A DNA stretch of 64,000 bases. Origin: Atherix ibis (Eukaryota; Arthropoda; Insecta; Diptera; Athericidae). The position numbers and the translations under genes were made by a program. The stretch spans positions 38,509,667-38,573,666 of the forward strand of contig OY282610.1 of assembly GCA_958298945.1 (NCBI GenBank). Direction: 5' to 3'. The notes beneath the pieces are model-generated. The model saw nothing but the letters and a program-made list of their open reading frames with translations. It did not search any database and had not been told where the DNA came from. This document shows, piece by piece, positions 24,125 through 35,710 of this stretch (positions are counted from its first letter, which is position 1; each line of letters opens with the position of its first letter).

Positions 24125-24191
24125 TAATAAATATTATTCAATCAATATTAAAGAATTAGAGTCTTTAATATTGATTGAATAATATTTATTA
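24125..24191. other. Perfect 29-bp-arm hairpin
   Basis: Arm 24125-24153 (TAATAAATATTATTCAATCA...) is the exact complement of 24163-24191, with a 9-base loop AATTAGAGT. It lies just before the 262-bp satellite, whose degenerate left edge starts within ~10-70 bp (a GGACCCTAAAGAAATAAAT word near 24200). It could be a foldback left by repair or replication slippage, or a small-RNA hairpin precursor. No expression evidence is possible from sequence. Confidence 0.92.
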
Positions 24192-24199
24192 CTTTTTTA

Positions 24200-27100
24200 G
24201 GACCCTAAAGAAATAAATTTAGAGTGTAGAATGTAGAATTGAATATTTTAAAGTTCAGTATTATGCTGAAACTTTAAACGATAATAATTAAATTTTTTTT
24301 AAACCTCAAAAGGACATAAACGTAATTTTTTTTAAATTGATAATTTTTATAATAATGAAGCTTAGACTTTTTTGAGGTGTTAAAAATTTTTTTAAACTAT
24401 AAGGTTTGACTCTTAAATAAACAGGAATAATTTCTTAAAAAATTTTTAGCACAGTTTTAATTGTATAGTACTCGTAACATAAAACTATTCACAATAGAAA
24501 CTAAATTTAACTTACTGAACATAATAAAAATGGGCAAATTTAGATTAATTGCCCTTGTCTGGTATTAATAAGAATAGAATGCATCACAAACTACTCTATA
24601 ATAATTATTGTTTGTCATATATTTAAATATGTACTCTAGTATCCAGAGTTATTGACTGAAAAAATACAGTTTCGATTTCATGGATTCCTAAGATTTCAAA
24701 ATAAACTAAGAAGCAATCGAATCTGATGTTGATATAATACTTGACTTCTATAAATTAAATTGTGTAATCTATATTTATTGGTTCAGCAAAATCTGTAACT
24801 TTAAAAATTTTTATAAGACCCCAAAGAAAAATGGTAATATAGGAAATTTCGACCAAACATTTTGACAATCGTAAATTTCATACACTGTAGTTTAAATTTT
24901 GCTGTCATAAACGAAAATTATATATCATACCCTCTTAAGGTCTTAAAATATCTGTAATACTTTCGCATCTGTTTATGACATAATATTTGACTTTTAAGTA
25001 TTTAATTGTGTAGTATAGAGTCTATAGTTAATGCGTAGAAAAATTTGTTAAATAAAAAATTACGTTACCCGTTTTTTAAGACCCCAAAATAAATGGGAAT
25101 ATAGTAAATTTGGACCAAAAGTTTACAGAATCGTAAATTTTATACGCTGTAATTTAAATTTCGTTGTCATAAACGAAAATTATATTTCATACCCTCTTAA
25201 GGTCTTAAAATATCTGAAATACTTTCGAATCTGGTTATGACATAAAATTTGACATTGCTAGTATTAAATTATATAGTTTAGAGTCTATAGTTAATCCCTA
25301 GAAAAATTTGTTAAATAAAAAATTACGTTAGCCATTTTTTAAGACCCCAAAAAAACGGGAATATAGGAAATTTAGACCAAACATTTTCAGAATCGTAAAT
25401 TTTATACGCTGTAATTTAAATTTCGTTGTCATAAACGAAAATTATATTTTATACCCTCTCAAGGTCTTAAAATATCTTAAATACTTTCGAATCTGGTTAT
25501 GACATAAAATTTGACATTGCAAGTATTAAATTATATAGTTTAGAGTCTATAGTTAATCCCTAGAAAAATTTGTTAAATAAAAAATTACGTTAGCCGTTTT
25601 TTAAGACCCCAAAAAATGGGAATATAGGAAATTTGGACCAAAAGTTTACAGAATCGTAAATTTTTTATGCTGTAATTTAAATTTCGTTGTCATAAACGAA
25701 AATTATATTTCATACCCTCTTAAGGTCTTAAAATATCTGAAATACTTTCGAATCTGGTTATGACATAAAATTTGACTTTGTAAGTATTAAATTATATAGT
25801 TTAGAGTCTATAGTTAATCCCGAGAAAAATTTATTAAATAAAAAATTACGTTAGCCGTTTTTTAAGACCCCAAAAAAATGGGAATATATGAAATTTGGGT
25901 CAAAAGTTTACAGAATCGTAAATTTTATACGCTGTAATTTAAATTTTGTTGTCATAAACGTAAATAATATTTCATACCCTCTTAAGGTCTTAAAACATCT
26001 GAAATACTTTCGAATCTGTTTATGACATAATATTTGACATTGCAAGTATTAAATTATATAGTTTAGAGTCTATAGTTAATCCCTAGAAAAATTTATTAAA
26101 TAAAAAATTACGTTAGCCGTTTTTTAAGACCCCAAAAAAATGGGAATATAGGAAATTTGGACCAAAAGCTTACAGAATCGTAAATTTTTTATGCTGTAAT
26201 TTAAATTTCGTTGTCATAAACGAAAATTATATTTCATACCCTCTTAAGGTCTTAAAATATCTAAAATACTTTCGAATCTGTTTATGACATAATATTTGAC
26301 TTTTTAGTATTTAATTGTATAGTATAGAGTCTATAGTTAATGCGTAGAAAAATTTGTTAAATAAAAAATTACGTTACCCATTTTTTAAGACCCCAAAATA
26401 AATGGGAATATAGTAAATTTGGACCAAAAGTTTACAGAATCGTAAATTTTTTACGCTGTAATTTAAATTTCGTTGTCATAAACGAAAATTATATTTCATA
26501 CCCTCTTAAGGTCTTAAAATATCTGAAATACTTTCGCATCTGTTTATGACATAATATTTGACTTTTTAGTATTTAATTGTATAGTATAGAGTCTATAGTT
26601 AATCCCTAGAAAAATTTGTTAAATAAAAAAATAACGTTAGCCATTTTTTAAGACCCCAAAAAATATGGGAATATAGGAGATTTGGACCAAATATTTACAG
26701 AATCGTAAATTTTATACGCTGTAATTTAAATTTCGTTGTCATAAATGAAAATTATATTTCATACCCTCTTAAGGTCTTAAAATATCTTAAATACTTTCGA
26801 ATCTGGTTATGACATAAAATTTGACATTGCAAGTATTAAATTATATAGTTTAGAGTCTATAGTTAATCCCTAGAAAAATTTGTTAAATAAAAAATTACGT
26901 TAGCCGTTTTTTAAGACCCCAAAAAAATGGGAATATATGAAATTTGGGCCAAAAGTTTACAGAATCGTAAATTTTTTACGCTGTAATTTAAATTTCGTTG
27001 TCATAAATGAAAATTATATTTCATACCCTCTTAAGGTCTTAAAATATCTGAAATACTTTCGCATCTGTTTATGACATAATATTTGACATTGCAAGTATTA

Positions 27101-27580
27101 AATTATATAGTACAGAGTCTATAGTGTGTAGAAAAATTTATTAATAAAAAAATAACATTAGCTATTTTTTAAGACCCCAAAAAATTATATTGTAATATAG
27201 AAGATATTGACATTAATTATCTAATAATAGTAAATGCTATATGTTGTTGTCTTAATTGCATTATTATAAAAGTTACATATGAAAAAAAAGATTTTGTGCC
27301 CTCATAAGGTCTTAAAGAAAACTGAAATACTATCGCATCTGATTTTAACATAATACTTGACCTCTATACATTAAATTCTATAATCTAGTATCTATATTTA
27401 TTGGTTAAACAAAATCTGTAAGCAAAATATATTTAAAATTTTTTTGTAAGACCCCAAAGAAAAATGGCCATATAGAAAATTTGTACTAAATGTACTTGGA
27501 ATCGTAAAATTAAATATGAAAAAAAGAGGTTGTGCCCTCCTAAGGTCTTAAAAGAAACTGAAATCCGATCTGAAAAAATA
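24200..27580. repeat. 262-bp satellite array
   Basis: The anchor AAGACCCCAAA begins near 24815, 25078, 25341, 25603, 25864, 26126, 26387, 26650, 26913, 27171 and 27449 (spacing 258-263 bp, last 278). Each unit holds GGGAATATAGGAAATTTGG, ACAGAATCGTAAATTTTATA, GCTGTAATTTAAATTTCGTTG, TCATAAACGAAAATTATATT, CATACCCTCTTAAGGTCTTA, CTGAAATACTTTCG and AGAGTCTATAGTTAATCCC. Central units are near-identical; both edges (24200-24815 and 27171-27580) are diverged. The unit carries a TTTTTAAGACC and a GGTCTTAAAA that are complements. Two unit variants exist: TTGACATTGCAAGTATTAAA and TTGACTTTTTAGTATTTAAT types. No coding potential. Confidence 0.95.
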
Positions 27581-27599
27581 CCTAACTTTTGAATACCAA

Positions 27600-27743
27600 T
27601 AATATGAAGTCCTAAACGAAAAGGGAATAGAAATTTGTATTTTTTTTTAAAAATCGATTCCAAATTGAAGTTGCCAAATCTCATATTTTTAAAAATATTA
27701 TTAATTCTAATCCCATTTCGTTTAGGACCTGATATTATATATT
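27600..27743. repeat. Inverted repeat, ~36-bp arms
   Basis: ATAATATGAAGTCCTAAACGAAAAGGGAATAGAA at 27600-27634 is an imperfect complement of TTCTAATCCCATTTCGTTTAGGACCTGATATTAT at 27709-27742, with four mismatches, separated by ~75 bp. It lies directly after the 262-bp array. It may be a small foldback element. Confidence 0.8.
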
Positions 27744-29778
27744 TTATACCAAATTTATCTTTTTATTTATATAATTCTATTATTTCCTGCCATTTTCGGT
27801 ATACAATTTCTTTTAAATATTAAATTTTCTTTCATTTTATTTATTTCCTAACTATGCCCAGTAAAGAAATTGTTCTCTCGTTTTCAAAAAAAAAATGTAG
27901 AAATTTTCGAATAACAATTAATGATGAATTATTATTTTTGCTTTCATTTAAATGTATAAAAAATGAAAAGTAATCAAATGACCATGTAAGAAAATCATAA
28001 ATATTCCATTAGAATTGTGTCAAATTTCACGCTAATCTATCGTGTTCATGTTAAAAGAAAATTCCTTGAGTTTTAACATGCGTTTCTGTTGAACGTTTAC
28101 TAATATCTCAATCTAAATGCAATACGATACATTTTCAACTTAGATACGATTAAATGCATTTTCAATTTTCACATAGTATCTTTCTTCTGTATCGTTTTGA
28201 AATTAAAATGAAAATTCTGTAGCAATTTAAATTGATAAGTGAATCATATTACCTCCAAGATACTTTTCAGATAAACTGAAAAGATAATTTCTCTATCATA
28301 ATAATGCTTGTACAGATTTTTATCATCATATTTTTTCTGATGGAATTAAAAGAAAGCAATTTTAAGCTAAGAACATAAGAGTAAAAAAAAATGCATATAT
28401 TTCGAAAAACATGAATTTTTAATTATAATTAATGAAAGCGATTTTTTTTATATATATTAAAAAGGAAAATAGTAAAAAACTTTCTCTTGGAAAAGAAGTA
28501 TCTTCTTTTTTTTTTTAATTGATGGCACTGAGATATTGTATCTTTTCTCATACTTACATATATTTTTATATGTTGATTTTTAGACGAAAATATTCAGAAT
28601 AAAATTAATATTTTTTATTGTTATTTTCTGATTAAAAGTTCATATTTTTTTTTGTGCTCCTAATTACCTGACCAAATAATTAGAGTATGAATAATCTTAT
28701 TAATAGGAAATTTTTAAATTATATTATTGGATATCGGGTTATGCATTTTGTTATTATAGTCAAGAAGGTTTCGATTTTTTTTTTCATTAAAAATATTTTA
28801 AATGCAAAAAAGTTAGTTGAATTTATCATAAACAAATTATATTTACTCTATGAATATTATAAAAATGAACATAAAAAAATTAAACTTGAATTTGGAATGT
28901 TAAAAACGAACATGGTTTCGTGTATGTAGGACTCACTTGATTTTATGGCAAAATGAAAATACTTAAAAGAGACAAACTTCGACAATTTCTTTATTAATAA
29001 AAGGTTATAGAAAAATTTCAAAAATACCATAAAGAAAAATATTTCAAAATCACAATCAACCTGGTTTTGATTTGAGAAAAAAAAAAAAGATAAAGAAGGT
29101 AAAAATGAGATTTTTAGTCATTTTTTCCATAAACAAAATTACCAATTAAAAAAAAACAAATTGTTATACAAATTTACATGTACAAATCTCTAAGAAGAGT
29201 TATTACACAATAATATAACACTGAAAATGGATGGATAGTAGTCATATTTTGAATTATTTTATTTTAATTTTTTATTTTTGAAAAATATTGTACAATAGTT
29301 GTTGACTTGGAAACAATGCTCATATATCGTGTGTGACCTAGTAAAATACAAAAATTTCATGTGTTGAATTAGTTGAAGATCTACAATTCGTGCATATACT
29401 ACTGACCTAGTATACCTATGCACACCTGTCTACATTACTGTTCATATGAAATTTGTCTGCTTTAAAGACACTCAAACATCACGTAAACATGTACACTCAC
29501 CGTAATAGTAAAAGTGAAAACATTTGAAAATTGAATTATTTTCACTAAAATCTGCACCCATTAGGAACCTTGAAAACATTAAATATAAAATAATAATAAA
29601 AACTATTTTCTTATTCGTATATGAGTACATATTGTTCTTGTGCATTCACCAATTTGGATATTCTCGTATTGTAGTAAGTACTCTCTCTCTCTCTCTTTTT
29701 CTCTATTATTGCATATATGAGTTATTTTCTATTTCAAATAGGAAAGAAATGAAAATTTATAATAACACTCACTTTGAG

Positions 29779-29845
<67 letters not shown>

Positions 29846-30030
29846 GTAGCAGTAGTGGCATCAGCAGTAAAAATAGCACGAGTATAAAAAAAATTGCATT
29901 ATTAGAAAAAATATTTCAAAAACTATAAAATAACGTACATAAAATAAAGCAACTGAATTTTTTCTTTATATATTATATAAAATTATACCAAATATGCATA
30001 GTTTGCTGTACTGTATGTAAAAAAAAAGTC
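27744..30030. other. AT-rich spacer
   Basis: Holds an (AAT)n run at 29781. The 80-codon frame at 28687 and the 134-codon frame at 29524 are low-complexity or microsatellite translations. A 10-bp stem (CATGTTAAAA/TTTTAACATG) lies near 28047-28080. Confidence 0.5.
29781..29844. repeat. (TAA)n microsatellite
   Basis: About 21 uninterrupted TAA triplets followed by imperfect TAG/CAG triplets. Read in frame it gives a poly-Asn/Ser run inside a chance 134-codon frame with no flanking protein features. Confidence 0.95.
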
Positions 30031-30405
30031 CCACAAGTTAATTTTTTTTGTTGAAAATCATGATACCGCCCCTGCTCACACATTGCTGCTTGTGCGCGAA
30101 TTTTTGGTCAAAACAATACACTAATAATGCTGCAGACACCATATTCCCCAGATCTGCCCCCCTGTGACTTTTACTTGTTCCCGAAACAAATTCTTTGACC
30201 CATTTTTTGGAATGGGCAAAAATCGAAAACGAGCCAAAACACGTGTAAGCAAAGCAGCGGTCAAAAATTAACTAAACATTCAAAATGGCCAAACGCATAA
30301 GTGAGATACATGAGTACCACCATAACGCTATAAGAAAATCGAAAATCGATTATACGTAACCCGCGGAAATTTAAAATTCGCGATACTTTTTGAACAGGTC
30401 TCGTA
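30030..30405 (+). pseudogene. Mariner 3'-end relic with terminal repeat
   Basis: C-terminal half of the catalytic domain of a mariner transposase. HDTAPAHTLLLVREFLVK (30057-30110) carries the second catalytic Asp region (usual HDNAPAHTS..VREFLAKN). After two stops and a frame change, TPYSPDLPPCDFYLFPK (near 30138-30188) carries the third Asp. The sequence then decays. Near 30371-30403 AAATTCGCGATACTTTTTGA followed by ACAGGTCTCG and TA (30404-30405) looks like a mariner 3' TIR (reverse CGAGACCTGTTCAAAAAGTA), although the partner TIR is not seen. It is a different mariner lineage from 21615-22971, judged by TIR and protein motifs. The 5' half of the element is missing. Confidence 0.78.
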
Positions 30406-30955
30406 TGGAGATCTACCGAAAATACAGATCGGACATCTTGTCTAACTGATGTAAAAAATGTGGTAAGCATATTCCTGATAATGCCAAAGAGAAGCACTTC
30501 CAAAAAAAAAAATCATTTGGATACATCATACACTCAGGGTGTCTGGTACCTCGATAAGTATTTTTGGAGGGTGCGCGGTGATCTTACTTAATTTTCATGA
30601 GGTTGAGATCGGTCTCCTTGTTTTTTTTTATTTTCTAGAAAATTTTGAACTTGGCTAAAAAGCATTATACTTATTTATACAATTATTATTGAATGTTCGT
30701 CTGTTGAAAATTTAAATACTGCTGTCTTCTTAAAATGCTATCAATCTGCTCCATTTGCAAAGTAAATCTGCTCCCAAAACCATAAACACGCCAACATAAC
30801 TTCCGGCTGCATTATTCTCGAACACTGGGACCCATGTAGATTGTTCATTTGGATGCAAAGATCTAAAAATTTAACTGATAATAATTGTTTCATTTCAAAA
30901 AGACTACCAGCAGCCTATCGGCTTTTTTATCGATGTTAACTGCATTTGTTTGGCA
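30406..30955. other. Unassigned mixed-composition DNA
   Basis: Less A/T-rich than typical spacer here but without recognisable protein motifs. It lies between two transposon relics and is probably transposon debris. Confidence 0.35.
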
Positions 30956-30959
30956 TGGT

Positions 30960-31700
30960 TTTTACTTCATTTAGAACGTATTTAAGATGGTGTTAGTCAA
31001 GTTAAGCGACCCTACTGAAATATCATCATACAAATTATCGACTATATTTGAAGTGATATCCATACGAGAGGTCCAATTTTGAACCACTTTTTAAGTATCT
31101 CGGCTGGTAATTTGCGTCAAATCGCACGATCTAGGTGGCCAATTCACCGGTCTGGAACGTGAGATAAATTGCTCACCGAACTCATCTCTCAATATGTCCA
31201 TAATATCACGTGCTGTGTGGCATGTAATGCCCTGTTCCTTGAAACCACATATCGGTAAGATGCAGTTTTTGCATCCACCGGCCCCTGTACCGCACCGAAC
31301 AATGCATTTTCCTGGGTGCAATATTAGTACTTGTCTTGCCTGTGGTTGTTCATCAGACCAAATGCGACAATTTTGCTTATTGACATATCCATTAAACCAG
31401 AAATTAGCTTCGTCGCTGAACGCAATTTTTTTGGTAAAAAAGCCATAATTTGATGCTCTGGTAGATCATTCGACTTCAGATCTTTCATAAGCTCTATTTT
31501 ATACGCTTTCAAACCAAGGTCCTTGCGTAAATTCTTCCATATTGTCGAGTAACACAATCCCAATTGCTGTATGAACGGTGACAGATTGGCAAATCTTTGC
31601 CCGCTACGGCAGCAATATTTTCCTCTGTTTGATGTCAAATAGCATCAAATTGCTACGAAATTGTATTACTATGGCTTGAATTGCTTGCTCAGTAGATTAA
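30960..31700 (-). pseudogene. Tc1/mariner-superfamily transposase relic (copy 3, best preserved)
   Basis: The most complete member of the relic family seen at 6.6, 15.6, 48.6 and 62.3 kb. Minus strand: QLGLCYSTIWKNLRKDLGLK (near 31565-31506) is the second HTH, followed by AYKIELMKDLKSNDLPEHQI. After a frameshift, SDEANFWFNGYVNKQNCRIW (near 31418-31359) has the first catalytic Asp; SDEQPQARQV.ILHPGK follows, then a deletion of the central part. FKEQGITCHTARDIMDILRD (31243-31184) is the second-Asp region (usual FQQDGATCHTAR), with the Asp replaced. EFGEQFISRSRPVNWPPRS, then CDLT, carries the third Asp. QNWTSRMDI near 31070 matches the C-terminal CQNW..RMD. A frameshift, a central deletion of perhaps 50 codons and catalytic loss make it inactive. 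Confidence 0.88.
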
Positions 31701-33860
31701 TTATAACGACCATGAAATAATCCAAGTGCGTAAAATACATTTTTCACAGAACACGAATTTTGATAATAAAATTCAATAATTTGTAAGCATTGGTCGACTG
31801 TAAGTATTTTTATGATGAAATCGGCAATGCCAAACTTAGCACTTCTAACTTTGACAGACGTCACATGTCACACGTAATCTGTCAAATATAAAAATATGAA
31901 AAATCATATATTTTACACTTACAGAAATTAGTCCAACTTTTAACAAGGTATTTCTACTTTGAACATCTCTTTTTTTCCGTTTTGGACAATTACTCTTTTA
32001 TACTAAAATTCGTTTCTGGTAATTCCTCTAAAAGTCGTTTTTAACCATTTATCTTTTCGAGAAAAAATAATCCAAATAAAATGAAAATTATTGAAAATTT
32101 ACAAAAAAAAAGTTTAAAAAAATTCTAAAGTTTCCCATGCGACCTCCTTAAAAAGACTGATTATCTATTAGTACCATAAAACAGCAAAGGATCATGGAAT
32201 AAATTTACAAAAATGAAATAACTTTAATATTTGTGAAATCAAATTTAAATTTAAATGTTTTGAATTATCAACTATCTTAAAAATGGAACAATTTTATAGG
32301 TTTAAATATTTTTTTAAATATAATTCTTTTAAAAATTGATACGATATCAAAAGTCGCAATTGGATAAATTATTTTTGATATCGCAAAAAAAAAAACTTTT
32401 AATAATAAAACTGCCACAAAAAATTCCAAATAGAAATATTGTTTTTCGAAAAGTTTAGCTCTGAATAATTAATTTCTAGAAATACTTTAAATTAGAATTC
32501 AAGGTTACGAGAGTAAAAATATTAAATCGCAGTCATTATTTCAAGTCTACGAAATCACAAAATACTATAATATGAATTCTCCCCCAAAAAATGCATAAAA
32601 AACTAGCGGCGAAAAAAAGTAATTAATTCTTAGTTTAACTGTTGTTTTTTTTAAAGTTTATTGAAAAGTTCAAAAGTAAAAACGCCATTTGAAACTTACT
32701 CAAAACAGAAAAAAAAACTAGTTGCACGTTTGTAACATTTTCTATTTTATTGATAATATTTTTAAACAAATGTTAACTTTTTAATTAAGTTTAAATAATA
32801 TACATTAAAGAAAAAAAAAAGACATACCAAAATAGAAGAACATATCCAATAAACAAAAGTTGATATTTTTAAATTATTGAAATATTCGAAAAAGCGAAAG
32901 TTTTTGAATAACTGTGTTATGTGAATTTGAATTAATTTTTGTTGATTTGATATTTTGTATAAGTTTTTTTTTTTTTCTATAAATTTAACTACCTTAAATG
33001 TTAATTAATTCAAAATCTCAATGGCATCTGAATATGATATGATTTGGCATCGATACATCGATAATTATTGAATCTTAATGACTAAATTTACTTTGAAATG
33101 TTCGATAAAGTGTCCAGAAAGCTTAAGGCCAATGCGATTATCACAGACAAACTGAATTGAATTATTTTCATTTGATTTCTTTCTGTTAAGTTTGCTTTTA
33201 TCTATTTTATATAAAAAAATTGAAAAATTAATGCTTTTTATCAGCTTTTCATTTGTTATATAGTTTTACGTTTTAAATTAATTGAAAATTAATGCTTTAT
33301 GTCGTATCGTTCCATTCTTTACTCGTTCAATAGAATTTTTTTCTCCATCGTTTCTGTTCTAAATAAAAATAATTTTTTTTCCATTAAAATGAATGTGATC
33401 TATTAAAAAGTAGATCAGCTTTTTGAAAAGTTTAAAATAAACTAATAATAATATGCATTCATACGTAAAAGTGTTCGAAAATAAAATTGTTGTTGAACAA
33501 AATATTTTAAAGGAAGGTAAAAAAAAATTTACACAAACATTCAATTTTTTTTTATTTAAAATTTTTACATTTAATAATTATAGAAGAAAATTATGGAAAT
33601 GAGATCATAACTACTAATAGAAAAAGAGGTTTTTTTTTTTTGGTTTTATTGCTCTTAACACAACCTTGAACAAATTTGTACACTTTTTAAAATTTATCTT
33701 TTTTATTTTTTTTTGGTGATTTTTTTACTGACTACATTTACAATAACAAAAAAATAATAATTTATTATGGAAGTTAAAGGTTCTTATAAGAGTTTTGATA
33801 AAAAACAAAAATAACATAATTTAAATAAAATGGCTAATATTTTTAACTTTTTTTATTAAT
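31701..33860. other. AT-rich spacer
   Basis: A/T-rich unique sequence, no supported gene or repeat. Short mixed-composition stretch at 31700-31880. Confidence 0.5.
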
Positions 33861-33864
33861 TATG

Positions 33865-34375
33865 TAAGAAAACTTTGGATCCTATCGACACGAGTCTTCA
33901 GATTATATATATAATTTGTTGTTTCTTTTATTAATTATTTAAACAATTTTGGACTATCGTCAATGGTTTTCTAAGAATTTTATAATTTTTGACATTTTCT
34001 TTTTAATTAATTTACAAAATTTTGGATCCTATCGTCATTGATCTTCTGATTATATAACATTTTTTCCATCATTTTTATTGATTACTCATGATAACTTTGG
34101 ACTCTATTGACAAGGGTTGTCTGATTATAAAATTTTTTTGTAATTATTTTATTAATTACTTAAGATAACTTTGGATCCTATCAATAAATTTTGTGAAATT
34201 TTTTTATTTTTTTAAATTTTTTGGACCTTATCATCAAGGGGTCTTCTGATTATATAAAATTTTTACCTTCATTTATATTAATTCCTTATGATAACTTTGC
34301 ACCCTATTGACGAGGGTTGTCTGATTACGAACATTTTTTTTTTCGTTCTTTTATTAACTACTTAAGAATTATTTC
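33865..34375. repeat. ~73-bp degenerate tandem array
   Basis: Seven diverged units anchored by ACTTTGGATCCTATCG-like words near 33873, 33948, 34018, 34095, 34163, 34217 and 34293. Each is followed in most units by A(A/G)GGTCTTCTGATTATATA or GGGTTGTCTGATTA and then TTTATTAATTACTTAAGAT. Spacing is 54-77 bp. Confidence 0.8.
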
Positions 34376-35705
34376 AAAATAATAAAAAATTTTATTGCCA
34401 GGAAAATTCTTTTCTAAAAAAATTTTCTTAATTCAAAAATAAAAGTTTTAAAATTATTATTTCTAATAAAAGTTATCAAATATTTTACATTTACAATTTA
34501 CAACTGATCTAACTTGTAAAAATATTTAAAAATTTTATCGGTAAACGTATGAATCACCTTCTTTAAAAAAGAAGAAAAATACATTTTCTATTAAAAAAAT
34601 ATATCGTACAAAATATCATATTCTATATTATAGGAATAAGTCTAATTTTATTTTTAGTAATAAAGAGTATTCTCAAGAGTGTATTAATTTATGGAAAAAT
34701 ATGACCAAACACTTTATCGCTGATGGATATGCACTATTATATTTCGAATAAGCATTATTAATCTGTCAGCAAAGTTAAAGCTCAGTTTTAATAAAATATA
34801 CAATAATAAAATTTATTGAAAGAATAACAGTTTGTTTTGGTAAGCAATTTATTAGACAGCGAAGGAAAAGTATATAATTTTAACAAACTATACAAATCGG
34901 CTTTGGTATATGTTATATTTTTTTTAAAATTTTGTGAACTTTTAGAAAAAAAAACCTTCCACTATAAAGTTGATAATTTATAGTAAAGATCAGACATGTA
35001 GAAAATGCAATAAATCTCAAAACATTTGCTAACGGAAGTGGAAATTATTGCGCACAAAATAATATAAAATTTATACCTTTCAAAAGGGGGTGATGTAAGA
35101 AAAGTCAACGTTACGAATATGATAATATTAAGCGAATAGTGAAAAATCGATTCAATTCATCGTCATCGTACCAATTTGTTTACATACATCACAGATTATA
35201 ATACCATAAGATACTCGTTGAGAGTTAATAATATCTTCTTAATACAATTTAAGGAAATATATTAAAAAATTAATAACTTATTTCAAAATATAAAAGCCCT
35301 TTCTGCAAATTCTATTTCTTTTCTTTTAATACTAAGAGCACAAAGATAGTGTTTAAAAAAAAAAAAAATTTCAGATACATAAAGGTAAGAAAAATATCTT
35401 CCAAATCAAAAAAGTTTTATATTTTGAACTTTAAAAGAAAAGTTTTTTAAGGAAAAAATATTTTCCAAATAAAAAAGTTTTCTAATTTTAACTTCAGATT
35501 AATTAAATTTTTATAATCCTCATTTATTCGGGCGATGAAGTATACTTTTAATAGTTTTCAGCAGTATTTGAGCCATTCTAAGCAATGTTTGAGCACGCGA
35601 TAGTTATGATTAAGCTCCGTCTTTCTGTTAATCGTTAGAATTATTCGACATGTAAATAGACTGAGTAATGATCATTTATGTATATTTCAACACGTTCAAA
35701 TTGTA
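34376..35705. other. AT-rich spacer
   Basis: No supported feature. Confidence 0.5.
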
Positions 35706-35710
35706 TTTTA

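Noticed and set aside
29524..29928. 134-codon plus-strand frame with a long Asn run
   Set aside because: The Asn/Ser run is translation of the (TAA)n microsatellite, and the rest is A/T-rich low-complexity sequence without a domain.
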